Shown in pieces: positions 48,301 through 56,141 of a DNA stretch of 64,000 nt. Position numbers and translations under genes: made by a program. Every line of letters begins with the position of its first letter. Within the stretch, counting starts at the first letter, position 1. Source of the stretch: Mactra quadrangularis (taxonomy: Eukaryota; Mollusca; Bivalvia; Venerida; Mactridae); assembly GCA_025267735.1 (NCBI GenBank), contig CM046303.1, forward strand, positions 44,529,380-44,593,379. Direction: 5' to 3'. Below the pieces are notes generated by a model. The model saw only the letters and a program-made list of their open reading frames with translations, was not told the origin of the DNA and made no database searches.

Positions 48301-49405
48301 TAATAGTATGCCTAATATGACCTTGGCTGTTGAAAAGTAATATAAAAAATATTTTTTTTGCTAGTGCAGCATTTTCAGATCTTTAATACTATCTTCATAT
48401 TGTACTCTGGTCGGTGGCACAGTTGGTAGTGCGCCGGGATTTGGAATCTCGTGTCCTGAAGGGGTACGGGTTCAAATCCCACCTAGGGAGGTTATACCCT
48501 TCCCTGAAAATTTGACAATAATGTCAATTTTCCTCCATTAATAAGATATATATGGAGAAGTTTCCAGCCTAGTGGAAGGGTAGGTGAGCATTGGTTATAG
48601 ACAAGGGTCCAGGAAAGCTAGGTTAGGTGTGCTGGACGCTGTGAAATAACCTTAATTGTGTTGAAACGGTGTTAAACTCAATAATAAAAATCTTCATATT
48701 GTTACTCTTCTTTATATATTGAATAAAAAATATTGAATTATTTTATAAATCCAGGTTGGTACAGATTTTGATGTGAAAGAACTAATGTTTAGAAACTATG
48801 CAGGATTTCTAGGTCCAGAAAGTGACATAGGTTTACGTCATGTGTGGGGGTATAGTTTAGAAGCCTCTCTTAGTGTAGCATGGATAGATCCAGCAGGTAT
48901 TGTAGCAGCTTATCAAGATCTTACTGTACCTAAAGATGCCAGAATAGACCTTCAGAAACCTAAGTTGAAGCGTCCATTGAGACCTGGTGTTTGGACTGTA
49001 AAATTATTATACAAGTTAAAAGTGTGTGCTGAAGTACAATTTGTTGTATTACCTTATACAAATACAGTAGACGGGAAAGAGTTAGATTTAAGCCAAGTGA
49101 TTAGGGCTCACAATGGGCCTGCTGGTTTGTATACGGCTACAAATTATAGTGATTTTACTGCAAAACTTGGAATAGATAATCAAAAACAGCTTTATAAAAA
49201 TTCTGTGATAAATGGACGTAAAATAGGTAAAGATTTAGAAGAGTGGGTGGATGAACTATCCAGTTTTTCTTGGAGTATACAAGATACTTGCTCATCTAGA
49301 GATCTTCCACAGAATTGTCTTCCCTTGAATCTGTGTTCTGACACCAGGTGGAGCTCACTGTCACCTGATCCTAAATGTGATTTATCTTCTCATTTTCTGA
49401 CCTAG
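33178..49405 (+). CDS. XYLT: Peptide-O-xylosyltransferase, complete 13-exon gene
   Basis: Encodes a Golgi type II enzyme that transfers xylose from UDP-xylose to serines of proteoglycan core proteins, the first step of heparan and chondroitin sulfate synthesis. Coding exons read from the sequence: 33178-33393, 37281-37503, 38428-38559, 39325-39492, 40073-40245, 40883-41085, 42155-42235, 43535-43751, 45173-45349, 45853-45955, 46587-46794, 47874-48006, 48755-49405. All introns are GT-AG and every phase joins cleanly, giving 2685 nt and 894 residues, close to animal XYLT1/2 and fly oxt. Domain order is cytosolic tail, membrane anchor (about 16-38), stem, WSC domain (about 147-245), GT14 catalytic domain (about 260-600) and the xylosyltransferase-specific C-terminal domain (about 635-850). 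Recognisable motifs are HVDK (301-304), IWGGASLL (333-340), [11 protein letters not shown] (355-365) and DGGSDW (432-437). Invertebrates usually have one such gene, so I give the family symbol only. Family assignment is essentially certain; individual splice sites are predictions. Confidence 0.95.
33785..34560. repeat. Interspersed repeat E, copy 1 (XYLT intron 1)
   Basis: GAGGGCCTATTAATTAGATA, GTTACGGAAACGTGCCGGTT, CGTCTCTTAGCGACGTCA and AAGCATCGTAAAAAACACA match copy 2 in order. It ends near GC-rich CCCTCGCGGGCCTTCGGCC at 34517. No coding content was recognised and the class is unknown. Confidence 0.75.
34828..35625. repeat. Interspersed repeat E, copy 2, with exact 124-bp internal duplication
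   Basis: Same landmarks as copy 1. The segment beginning CTATTAATTAAATAAGCTAG occurs twice, at 34838-34961 and 34962-35085, without a difference I could find. It ends near GCTCGCTTTTCGAGCGGGCC, again GC-rich and hairpin-forming. Confidence 0.85.
35630..37280 (+). other. Rest of XYLT intron 1
   Basis: CAAGATGGCGGC at 36303 resembles a YY1-type element often found near first exons, but the short frame that follows closes at once. Otherwise nothing recognised. Confidence 0.4.
37281..37503 (+). CDS. XYLT: XYLT exon 2: stem region
   Basis: Bounded by acceptor TTGTAG and donor AAAG|GTAAAT. It encodes about 74 residues of low-complexity, Ser/Thr/Lys-rich stem with cysteines shortly before the WSC domain. 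Stem regions of this family are poorly conserved. The exon is supported by its open frame, by phase agreement on both sides (0 in, 1 out) and by its position, not by strong sequence similarity. Confidence 0.8.
38428..39492 (+). CDS. XYLT: XYLT exons 3-4: WSC domain
   Basis: Exon 3 (38428-38559) and exon 4 (39325-39492) together encode about 100 residues with the eight-cysteine WSC pattern: [10 protein letters not shown] at the start, then [16 protein letters not shown] across the splice junction, [17 protein letters not shown] and [15 protein letters not shown] is a putative carbohydrate-binding module. It is characteristic of invertebrate xylosyltransferases and absent from vertebrate XYLT1/2, which supports an invertebrate source. 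Exon 4 ends at a GGTTAGT donor, weaker than the others. Confidence 0.92.
39177..39305. repeat. ATT/GTT microsatellite (XYLT intron 3)
   Basis: Repeats of TTATTATGG and TTATTATT just before the exon 4 acceptor at 39324. Confidence 0.9.
39509..39800. repeat. Diverged copy of the 59249 repeat (XYLT intron 4)
   Basis: AGAAATAACCTACAGTTGTC, the inverse arm CTACAACAAAATATAG, then TAGATGACATCACACTAAAT and GGGTGAAAACCCCACG parallel the 59249-59800 region. Confidence 0.6.
40073..43751 (+). CDS. XYLT: XYLT exons 5-8: GT14 catalytic core
   Basis: Four exons (40073-40245, 40883-41085, 42155-42235, 43535-43751) encode the Core-2/I-branching-type (GT14) fold. The order is the [12 protein letters not shown] opening strand, HVDK at the end of exon 5, [12 protein letters not shown], a [16 protein letters not shown] segment, NFLKSNGRE, then [12 protein letters not shown] near residues 426-437 and [10 protein letters not shown] at the exon 8 end. 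The exon 8 donor is GAG|GTTGGT, a weak site, but the join to the next exon's SFFH restores the family's normal sequence. These introns hold repeats at 40370-40740, 41171-41546, 42780-42912, 42934-43329 and 43360-43500. Confidence 0.92.
40370..40740. repeat. Interspersed repeat in XYLT intron 5
   Basis: Opens GGGACACATTTTTGCGCTGC, then TCTGTCTGTCC, GGTCACCATGACC, ATATTTGGTAGGAAAGCCAT, GGTCAGCAGATGACCCCTAT and TTCAACAAGTGAAGCTCT. From memory this resembles a repeat widespread in molluscan introns. No coding content. Confidence 0.6.
41171..41546. mobile_element. Tc1/mariner-type MITE, copy 1 (XYLT intron 6)
   Basis: Begins CAGTACCCACCAAAAGTTTG after TA and ends with the near inverse CAAACTTTTGGTGGGTAATG before TA. 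Length 376 bp, with no coding capacity. A close relative lies at 58170-58544. Confidence 0.85.
42780..42912. mobile_element. Shorter relative of the 51983 MITE (XYLT intron 7)
   Basis: Same arms (TTTTTTCTCAACTGTCAAAG, and CATGAAATTATTCATGTTTT on the right) with a much shorter centre. It ends about 20 bp before another TIR element at 42934. Confidence 0.8.
42934..43329. mobile_element. TIR element, 396 bp, with candidate AAT duplication
   Basis: Begins GGGCGTGTTCGATTGG and ends CCAATCGAGCACGCCC, 16-bp inverted ends with one mismatch. They are flanked by AAT on both sides. It is GC-richer than its surroundings and contains AGGATGGCGGCGGCATCA followed by ATGTGAGTTTGG. Superfamily uncertain; the 3-bp duplication recalls PIF/Harbinger, whose usual target is TWA. 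Confidence 0.6.
43360..43500 (+). mobile_element. SINE tail remnant (XYLT intron 7)
   Basis: Ends with TTGGTGCGGCGTAAAACC followed by (CAAA)n-like sequence. Such gttgnngcggcgttaaa-style tails close tRNA-derived SINEs; compare 47260 and 48665. No clear tRNA head was found, so it appears 5'-truncated. Confidence 0.45.
43879..43965. repeat. Hairpin in XYLT intron 8
   Basis: TCGAGGGTTGCCTGCAAGAC facing GTCTTGCCGGCAACCCTTGA, arms ~24 bp with two mismatches, loop about 35 bp. No second copy was noticed. Confidence 0.75.
44242..44698. mobile_element. Degraded hAT-like element, 457 bp
   Basis: Left end TAGAGCTGCGGATCG; right end CGCCACAGCCCTA, the inverse of TAGGGCTGTGGCG. Flanks CTACCCCT and CTACCTCT agree at 7 of 8 positions. 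It is in XYLT intron 8, just upstream of the Helitron. Confidence 0.5.
44820..45155 (+). mobile_element. Non-autonomous Helitron, 336 bp, in XYLT intron 8
   Basis: It has all three Helitron end features. The 5' end begins TCTATACTATTAAA directly after a host A (44819). Near the 3' end is a perfect hairpin, GCCCGTGC-TT-GCACGGGC, at 45128-45145. It is followed 7 nt later by CTAG (45152-45155) and a host T. No target duplication is expected or seen. It encodes no helicase, so it would have needed a partner in trans. The inside includes ACCAAACTCCCCG followed by CTCCCTTTATC, which matches the unit of the minisatellite at 27290-28660. Confidence 0.75.
45173..48006 (+). CDS. XYLT: XYLT exons 9-12
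   Basis: Exon 9 (45173-45349) carries SFFH, the conserved [11 protein letters not shown] and [17 protein letters not shown], a cysteine-rich segment diagnostic of xylosyltransferases. Exon 10 (45853-45955) has the [10 protein letters not shown] motif. Exon 11 (46587-46794) carries [10 protein letters not shown] and ends CAT-AG|GTAAGT. Exon 12 (47874-48006) encodes the opening of the C-terminal domain and ends QTLE|. The exon 9 acceptor lies 17 nt beyond the end of a Helitron-like insertion (see 44820-45155). Confidence 0.92.
45978..46165 (+). mobile_element. Degraded tRNA-derived SINE (XYLT intron 10)
   Basis: CTAGCTTAGTTGGTACCACA looks like an A box and AGGGGTCATAGGTTGCATGG like a decayed B box. 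The body (GGCTGTTGTCAATCACTAAC) did not match the other families. Confidence 0.4.
46340..46575 (+). mobile_element. tRNA-derived SINE, family 3 copy 1 (XYLT intron 10)
   Basis: Head with TGGTCCAATGGTAGGATGC; body GGTGTAAATGGGTATTGTGA, then GGCTGAACATGTATATGAAA and GCAGACTTTAAA. Matches 31645-31885. It ends about 12 nt before exon 11. Confidence 0.7.
47054..47278 (+). mobile_element. tRNA-derived SINE, family 2 (XYLT intron 11)
   Basis: A box GTGGCGTAGGGGTTAGCATG, B box GGATTCGAAACCC, body with CTGGTGATAGATAAGTGTCC, and tail GTTGAATGCGACGTTAAA followed by A-run. The last part resembles the family 1 body (GTTATAGACAAG) and tail. Confidence 0.8.
47478..47836. repeat. Degraded inverted-repeat element before XYLT exon 12
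   Basis: GGGTCGAATTGAAACTCGCA and TTTTATTTTAACTCGCAAAT on the left face the inverse of TTTTGCGAGTTGAAATAAAA and GCGCGAGTCCAATTTT on the right. It stops about 38 bp before exon 12. The small open frame inside is a by-product. Confidence 0.5.
48413..48691 (+). mobile_element. tRNA-derived SINE, family 1 copy 2 (XYLT intron 12)
   Basis: A box GGTGGCACAGTTGGTAGTGC, B box GGGTTCAAATCCCA (near consensus), same body as 23285. The tail AAACGGTGTTAAACTCAATA ends in A-rich sequence. Same strand as XYLT. Confidence 0.85.
48755..49405 (+). CDS. XYLT: XYLT exon 13: C-terminal domain and stop
   Basis: The largest exon (651 nt with stop) encodes residues 679-894. It begins VGTDFDVKE and continues [12 protein letters not shown], then WSIQDTC and [21 protein letters not shown]. 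In the vertebrate enzymes the corresponding triplet is DWD, reported to matter for activity; here it reads DFD, so both acids are kept and Trp is replaced by Phe. The coding exon is directly followed by AT-rich 3' untranslated sequence. A tRNA-derived SINE ends about 64 nt upstream of the acceptor. Confidence 0.92.
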   Translation, partial: VGTDFDVKELMFRNYAGFLGPESDIGLRHVWGYSLEASLSVAWIDPAGIVAAYQDLTVPKDARIDLQKPKLKRPLRPGVWTVKLLYKLKVCAEVQFVVLPYTNTVDGKELDLSQVIRAHNGPAGLYTATNYSDFTAKLGIDNQKQLYKNSVINGRKIGKDLEEWVDELSSFSWSIQDTCSSRDLPQNCLPLNLCSDTRWSSLSPDPKCDLSSHFLT

Positions 49406-50789
49406 TTTTTTACTTAGTTGTTAACTAATTCATTACTTGGCACATGTTGTTACATTAACTGGTTAGGAATAGCCATTCACACAAAATCCAATCTGATTAA
49501 AACCTGATCTAAAATTCTCCACTCCCCTACTTACTAATTAAAGATCTGGCTGTCTCGTATTTAGGGTCACGTTCAGGTGACTTTTCTCATAATAATATCA
49601 TAACCCAATCATTATGTTTAATAATTGGTTACATCATCTACAAAGGAGCCGTTCAGTCACAGCCTGTAAATAACACCACCGTCAAATTAGATTGCAAACT
49701 TCTGTCTAAAAATAGAAATTACTAATCATGGTGCTATTAATAGTGTTTTGTCTGGATGAAAGATACACATTGATTGGTCAACAAAAAATTCATCTTGACG
49801 TGAACCTTGGAGCGACAAAACAAGTTCTGTATTAGTCGCATGGATCAAAATTTTTAGGTCTGTTCTTGAAGTTTAAGATTTATTGGATTTTAATCATATT
49901 CATTATTTTTAATCTTTAAGTTTTTCTAACCATGATTTTCAATAGAAAGTCAGTAATATATTGTGGCTACTCAAAATGTTGTTTTATGCTGTATAGATCT
50001 AACTTCTGTGGGAACTAAACTTCTGCAAATTATTTATACAATTGTCAGCTGAGCTGCCCATATCATATCTGTGGAACTATTAATATTCTGAATTTTAAGA
50101 GTCTGCAGAAATTTTGTATGCAGAAATAAATGTAATTTCAAAAAAGATGAATTTGGATCCCAAGAACATTTCAACTTGTACAGTATCATGAGTTGGTCTG
50201 AATAAATGTGATTTAAACTTAATGCTAGAATGTGTTATGCATGTGGCTTTTATACATGTATTTATACTAAATAAGCTGTATATATGAATTGGCTTAATAA
50301 AGTCAAAAAATTATATATAACATATCTATGATAATGTATAATGTAAATCATAGAAACATATCTTGAAGCTTAAGTATTTTCACATAATTCATTCCTTACA
50401 GGTGGTCTAAAAATGTTCTGTGTTTTAGGCGATCCCACTAGACTCAGTAAAAGACTCTGACTCTGGAGGGTTTTTGTGGCATTATTCTGTTAATCTGTTG
50501 CCAGAAATGCATTTATTTATATCTTGGCCTAGTGTTCATATACTGGTTCAAGTTTGCTTATGAGCTTATATAAAATTACGCAAAGACATGCCAGATACAG
50601 TGCCAAATATTTAACTGTGATTTTTATGATGTTTTGCCAAATGTGATTTTTACTATGTTTTTTTACTATAAATGTATCTTGTTGCCCTGCTAGTTGGGCT
50701 GATTGTTTTATGTTGGCTAGTATTTAAATTGTTATACTGTATAATGTTGTATGTATAGTATTACTGTATCATGTATCACTTGCTGATAA
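49406..50789 (+). other. XYLT 3' UTR and downstream sequence
   Basis: No repeat or open frame of note; includes the candidate poly(A) signals. Confidence 0.45.
50125..50206 (+). terminator. Candidate polyadenylation signals for XYLT
   Basis: AATAAA hexamers occur at 50125-50130 and 50201-50206, roughly 720-800 nt past the stop codon. They are the first seen downstream on the coding strand. AATAAA is frequent by chance in AT-rich DNA, so only transcript ends could choose between these and later copies. Confidence 0.3.
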
Positions 50790-50858
50790 TAGTTATTTAG
50801 GGCTGTCATGATTAACTGGTCAAATGGTTTCCACTCAAATATAATGAGAAATCATTTT
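50790..50858. mobile_element. Possible single hAT-like terminus
   Basis: TAGGGCTGTCATGATTAACT at 50797 resembles the ends of the elements at 14343 and 44242. No matching right end was found; it runs into the next repeat. Confidence 0.3.
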
Positions 50859-51575
50859 TAGCTCGACTTTACAAAGTAAATGGAGAGCTCTCCTACTCGC
50901 GTTGATGTCGGCGTCCATATTTCTGATTAAAGTTTTTGTGCAGTAAAATATCTTTTACTATAACTTTTTTATTTCTATAGTTATTGACTTCAAACTTTAA
51001 ATGTATATGTTTCTTATCATCAACCACATCTCATGTAACAAGGTGCATAACTCCAAATACATTTTTTTTTCAGAAATATCTCCCCTTGAACTTAGAGTTT
51101 TCTTTAAAAATGTTTGTTTTTACTGCTACTGTTTTATTTCTTAAAGTATTGACTTCAAACTTTAAATAGAAGTTCCTTATTATCAACCTCATCTCATGTG
51201 ACAAGGTTCATAACTCCTTAAACTTTTTTATAGAATTATCCCCCCTTGAACTTAGAGTTTTCTTTAAAAATGTTTGTTTTTACTGCTACTGTTTTATTTC
51301 TTAAAGTATTGACTTCAAACTTTAAATAGATGTTCATTATTATCAACCACATCTCATGTGACAAGGTTCATAACTCCAAATACATTTATTTCAAACTCGT
51401 CTCCCATGAACAGAAAATTTTCTTTAATTTTTTTTAATTTTTTTTTTAACTTTTAATTTGTTAAGGTTATATTTTCAAATTTTAAAATATGTATGTTCCT
51501 TATCATCAACCACATCTCCTGTGACAAAAACTTACTTAGTCGAGCATGCTGTCTCCTCTGACAGCTCTTGTTAAT
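50859..51575. repeat. Interspersed repeat with internal ~125-160-bp tandem units
   Basis: Starts AGCTCGACTTTACAAAGT and ends CTTAGTCGAGCATGC then CTCTGACAGCTCTTGTT. Inside, CCCTTGAACTTAGAGTTTTC and CATCTCATGTGACAAGGTTC recur in three to four tandem units. No coding content. Confidence 0.75.
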
Positions 51576-51982
51576 TTCCTGAAATTGATAAATCATTTTC
51601 TACATAATCATATTTTAAGTATATTGTAATAACTTTCTTTTGCAAACATACAATAGATTGTAACCCAGATTATATAATGAATCTATGATAAAAAATTCTG
51701 TTGATTAATTTAGATTTCAATTAACTGGCAACTTTCTGATTCCTACTACTGCTAGTGACCCATATGTATGACTAAACATGACATTTGATTAACATCTTTG
51801 TATTAATTTTAAAGATACTAGTTCCTCATTTTTATAATCATTTATTCATTAATCATGACCATCCTAACTTTTACTGAGTCATTGCTATTCATTCCATAAA
51901 TGTGTTCTTGCCTTTGATTTTGTTGTCAGGCTGATTACTTTAAATGTACTCTGTTCTTTGCTTACCATTGCAACTTTGTGTA

Positions 51983-52228
51983 TTGTCCGTTTTTTCTCAA
52001 CTGTCAAAGCTTGAATAATTTCACGGTGACTGAATGCTTTGTTTTTGTGACTGGCGGCCTAATTTTTATTAAAAATACCTTGACTAAAACTTATCATACG
52101 GCATAAGAAGCTTTACTCAATCATAATACACACTTTGGGAAACTCATGGGTGTATTACGACAATAATTTTAGCATATGCATTCACCGTGAAATTATTCAT
52201 GTTTTGACAGTTGAGAAAAAACGAACAA
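51983..52228. mobile_element. TIR MITE, 246 bp, flanked by TA
   Basis: Left arm TTTTTTCTCAACTGTCAAAG continuing to AATAATTTCACGGTGA; the right arm is the inverse. Arms are about 50 bp, with TA on both sides. Confidence 0.8.
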
Positions 52229-52343
52229 TAGACATGTTCACAAGTTTTGTTGTTATATCATTAAGTATTTATTTACATAATTATTAATAAGGTATTAACT
52301 ATAAATCATATAACCAAGCATTTGTTAATATTGAGAAAAATAC

Positions 52344-53020
52344 AGGGTAAACTAATATACATGTATATGATAGAAAGGTGTGAGGTAAAAATGCCAGAGG
52401 TTAAGTGTCATACCCTAAGTTGTAGAAATGCCAAAGGTTTTAAAAAGTGTAAGAGGTACATTTTTACCTCTGGCATTTCTACCACTTAGAGTATAGCATT
52501 TTTACCTCTGGGATTACTACCTTTGGTATTTTACCTGTGGCATTTTTACCTAGATTCAATAGAAAATGGTGACTGTGGTTGCTGTAATCATTACATTTAG
52601 GTATAGCAAGTCAGCAACAGCAGGAAATCAACTTTCGAGTTCCAACACAGCCATGTGACACAAAAATGTAAGCTATAGTTTCAGCATCATCTGAGTGTTT
52701 TATATAAACACATAGCTGAAAGTATATACAGCTGATTGTTAATTGCAGTATTTATGAGACTTCAGAAAGAAATTTCAGGATTTTGAACTTGCAAACATTT
52801 ATTTACATACATTATATGATTTAAACAATTATACATGTAATAACAAAAATGTTTCTGTTATTCATTTACTCAACAGACCACTAGTGTGCAATAACCATCA
52901 TGTTCAAATTTTGAGTCTAGAAAATCTCATCCTGAACTAACTCAAACAAAGTCTCAGCACCTTGAATTTTATAGGGACAATTGTTTAATTAAAGTCTGGT
53001 TGATATTTTGGTTTACCCTG
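52344..53020. mobile_element. Possible TIR element with CAGGGTAAAC ends
   Basis: CAGGGTAAAC after TA at 52344 and its exact inverse GTTTACCCTG before TA near 53020. The inverted ends are only 10 bp, so chance is not excluded. The hairpin-rich stretch at 52375-52560 lies inside. Confidence 0.35.
52375..52560. repeat. Inverted and direct copies of GGTAAAAATGCCAGAGG
   Basis: At least two forward and four reverse copies of a ~18-bp motif built on GGTAAAAATGCCAGAGGT are packed into 185 bp, so the stretch can fold into several hairpins. Confidence 0.7.
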
Positions 53021-53727
53021 TATGTATTGTGGCCAGTAAACATATTAACCTTTAGTTTGTTGGGTGCTATATCATTTAATAGTATTATTTCATTAATCAT
53101 GTACTTGTATGTTACTAAGTTTGTTTAACTGATGTAGTTCTGTTTTATTTAAGGTGTAATTGCCATGGTGTCTAGTTACTATCATTTATGCATTTAAAAC
53201 CATGTTAATTTAATAACAGTTAAATGATTACATAAATATATTTTTCACTCGTTACCGCATGTTTATTATTTTGCATGGATGTATAAAAAAATACAATATT
53301 TGTATTCTTAAATGAAAACTTTTAATGAAAGTGAGTTATTATTTCCTTTTGTTACAAAAATTGTGCAAATTTTAATTTGTCCATACAGAATAATAGTTAA
53401 TGTAATTTGAAAATCTGACATGGTGATATTAACTGAATGACTGTTAACATGGTCACAGTCAATGAACTGGTTAAAGCTTTAATTAAGAGATATAATTTTT
53501 TCATATGTCATTGTCAAGCTTTTGTATAAGCTAGCCACTAAATAATTTTACAAAATTTCACCATACTATACTGTTATACTGTTGACATTAAGATTTGAGA
53601 TGTATAAAATTTTCAAATTCATGTGGCATAACCTGTCTGTCAAAGCTTTTTACACTGTAACTTATACATCAAAAATCTGAATGAGATCCTGAAACCTTAC
53701 ACTTACATGTGTTCAGTATACATTGAC

Positions 53728-54421
53728 TAGGGGTGTGGAATTTCTAGTTTCCCCCCTTGTCCTCTAACTAGTCAAAACTGATAATCAATTTGTCCAGAAT
53801 CAAAAACCGTTTCCTAGAAGTTTAATACTCAAAAAATAAAACTGAGAATTATACATAGAAAATACATTATACATGTATAAGTAATGATAACAGTCTTCAA
53901 TTTAGCTGTGGACTGTGGACCTAGTCTGTCCAATTCGCTGTTGGTCCAGTGACTTTTGGAATGCTAGTGGCCTGACGGTCCACTTACATTTAGCAGCTTA
54001 CAAGTTCCAAACTCAATAAAAAATTGTTGTTTAATGTTATATTGTTCATTATTAAATCTTTATTACATACTACACTAAATTATTAATATGGACTGCAAAT
54101 TTTAACATATCGCCATTCGCTAAGATTATTTTTGGTCCAGTAAACTTTCATTCGGTCCAGTATAAAAATCCATTTTGTTGGACCGAATGTCCAGTACAGA
54201 CAAAAGTTTCTCATAAACTGTGATTATAGTTGATAATTAACTAGATCACTGTTGAAAATGATTGAAGTATTAAGGCATCTATAATATTAAATATTGCTAT
54301 GTAAGTATACTTTAAGCTAAAAATATAACTTGTCCAAGTTAGGTGAAAATATTTATATGTCCACAGACATAAATGTAAATGTATGAGTTGGACAAGTTGG
54401 GCATAGGAATTCCACATCCAT
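53728..54421. mobile_element. hAT-type element, 694 bp, exact 8-bp target duplication
   Basis: Termini TAGGGGTGTGGAATT and its imperfect inverse (GGAATTCCACATCCAT). They are flanked by ACATTGAC on both sides (53720-53727, 54422-54429). The inside repeats GGTCCAGT several times and holds no open frame of note. Confidence 0.7.
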
Positions 54422-54878
54422 ACATTGACATTAAAATGAAGACATTGAATGTTGTACCTCTTGCAGCTGTTATATTGTATTGAATTTTATATTGTTTTTG
54501 TAACTGTGGGTTTTTATAATAAAAGTTTAATTACTGGTAATATCTTGTTAGAATGATTTGTTTCATAGATTTATGGCTATAAATCTTTAGAAGTATGGTT
54601 GAACCTTTTAAGCAGCCTAGAGTGGCACAAAACATGGCTGCTTAACACTAAGTGGTCGCTTAATACATATGAAACTCAGAAATAAATAAACTTCTGATTA
54701 TACTGTTTGGCTTTTAAAACAAGAATATTTCTTAATACCATTATTACTATTATAAAAATGTATTTAAGCTTGACTTGTGAACAACTTAATCACTCTCAAG
54801 AGTCTCTTCCTCTCACTTCCTGACTCCTCGGTACTTATCTTGTTGGATAGTTTCTTGCTTATGGTAAATACAAGCCGA

Positions 54879-56141
54879 GTTGTAGATGTGATTTGAACCT
54901 ATGTGGATCTGGCTATCTAATGATAACCAGTCTAACCTTGTAACCTCTTGGCCAAGTCTGCTTCTTGATATAGGTGACTTGAACCTATGTGGATCTGAGT
55001 ATCTAATGATAACCAGTCTAACATTGTAACCTCTTGGCCAAGTCTGCTTCTTGATATAGGTGACTTGAACCTATGTGGATCTGGGTATTTAATAATAACC
55101 AGTTTAACATTGTAACCACTTGGATAAGTCTGCTTCTTGATATAGGTGACTTGAACATATGTGGATCTAGCTATCTAATGATAACCAGTCTAACATTGTA
55201 ACCACTTGGCCAAGTCTGCTTCTTGATATAGGTGACTTGAACCAATGTGGATCTGGGTATTTAATAATAACCAGTTTAACATTGTAACCACTTGGATAAG
55301 TCTGCTTCTTGATATAGGTGACTTGGACCTATGTGGATCAGGCTATCTAATGATAACCAGTCTAACATTGTAACCTCTTGGCCAAGTCTGCTTTTTGATA
55401 TAGGTGACTTGAACCAATGTGGATCTAGCTATCTAATGATAACCAGTCTAACATTGTAACCTCTTGGCCAAGTCTGCTTTTTGATATAGGTGACTTGAAC
55501 CAATGTGGATCTGAGTATCTAATGATAACCAATCTAACATTTTAACCTCTTGGCCAAGTCTGCTTTTTGATATAGGTGACTTGAACCTATGTGGATCTGA
55601 GTATCTAATGATAACCAGTCTAACATTTTAACCTCTTGGCCAAGTCTGCTTCTTGATATAGGTGACTTGAACCAATGTGGATCTAGCTATCTAATGATAA
55701 CCAGTCTAACCTTGTAACCTCTTGGCCAAGTCTGCTTTTTGATATAGGTGACTTGAACCTATGTGGATCTGAGTATCTAATGATAACCAATCTTACCTTG
55801 TAACCTCTTGGCCAAGTCTGATTCTTGATATAGGTGACTTGAACCTATGTGGATCTAGCTATCTAATGATAACCAGTCTAACCTTGTAACCACTTGACCA
55901 AGTCTGCTTCTTGATATAGGTGACTTGAACCAATGTGGATCTAGCTATCTAATGATAACCAGTCTAACATTGTAACCTCTTGGTCAAGTCTGCTTCTTGA
56001 TATATGTGATTTGAACCTATGTGGATCTAGCTATCTAATGATAACCAGTCTAACATTGTAACCACTTGACCAAGTCTGCTTCTTGATATATGTGATTTGA
56101 ACCTATGTGGATCTAGGTATCAAATGATAACCAGTCCAATG
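54879..56141 (-). repeat. 86-bp tandem array, ~14.7 copies, units tRNA-like on the minus strand
   Basis: TTGATATA begins units at 54965, 55051, 55137, 55223, 55309, 55395, then every 86 bp to 56083. No insertion or deletion breaks the register over 13 intervals. On the minus strand each unit has TGGCCAAGAGGTTA, a good pol III A box, and 55 nt later GGTTCAAGTC, a good B box. That spacing is typical of class II (Ser/Leu) tRNA genes. The acceptor and T stems do not pair well, so this is not a set of working tRNAs. Units at 55051 and 55223 share a variant (GGGTATTTAATAATAACC), hinting at a 172-bp duplication step. Confidence 0.85.

Noticed and set aside
54879..56141. Cluster of true tRNA-Ser or tRNA-Leu genes
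   Set aside because: Boxes and spacing fit but T and acceptor stems do not pair, so I call it tRNA-like only.
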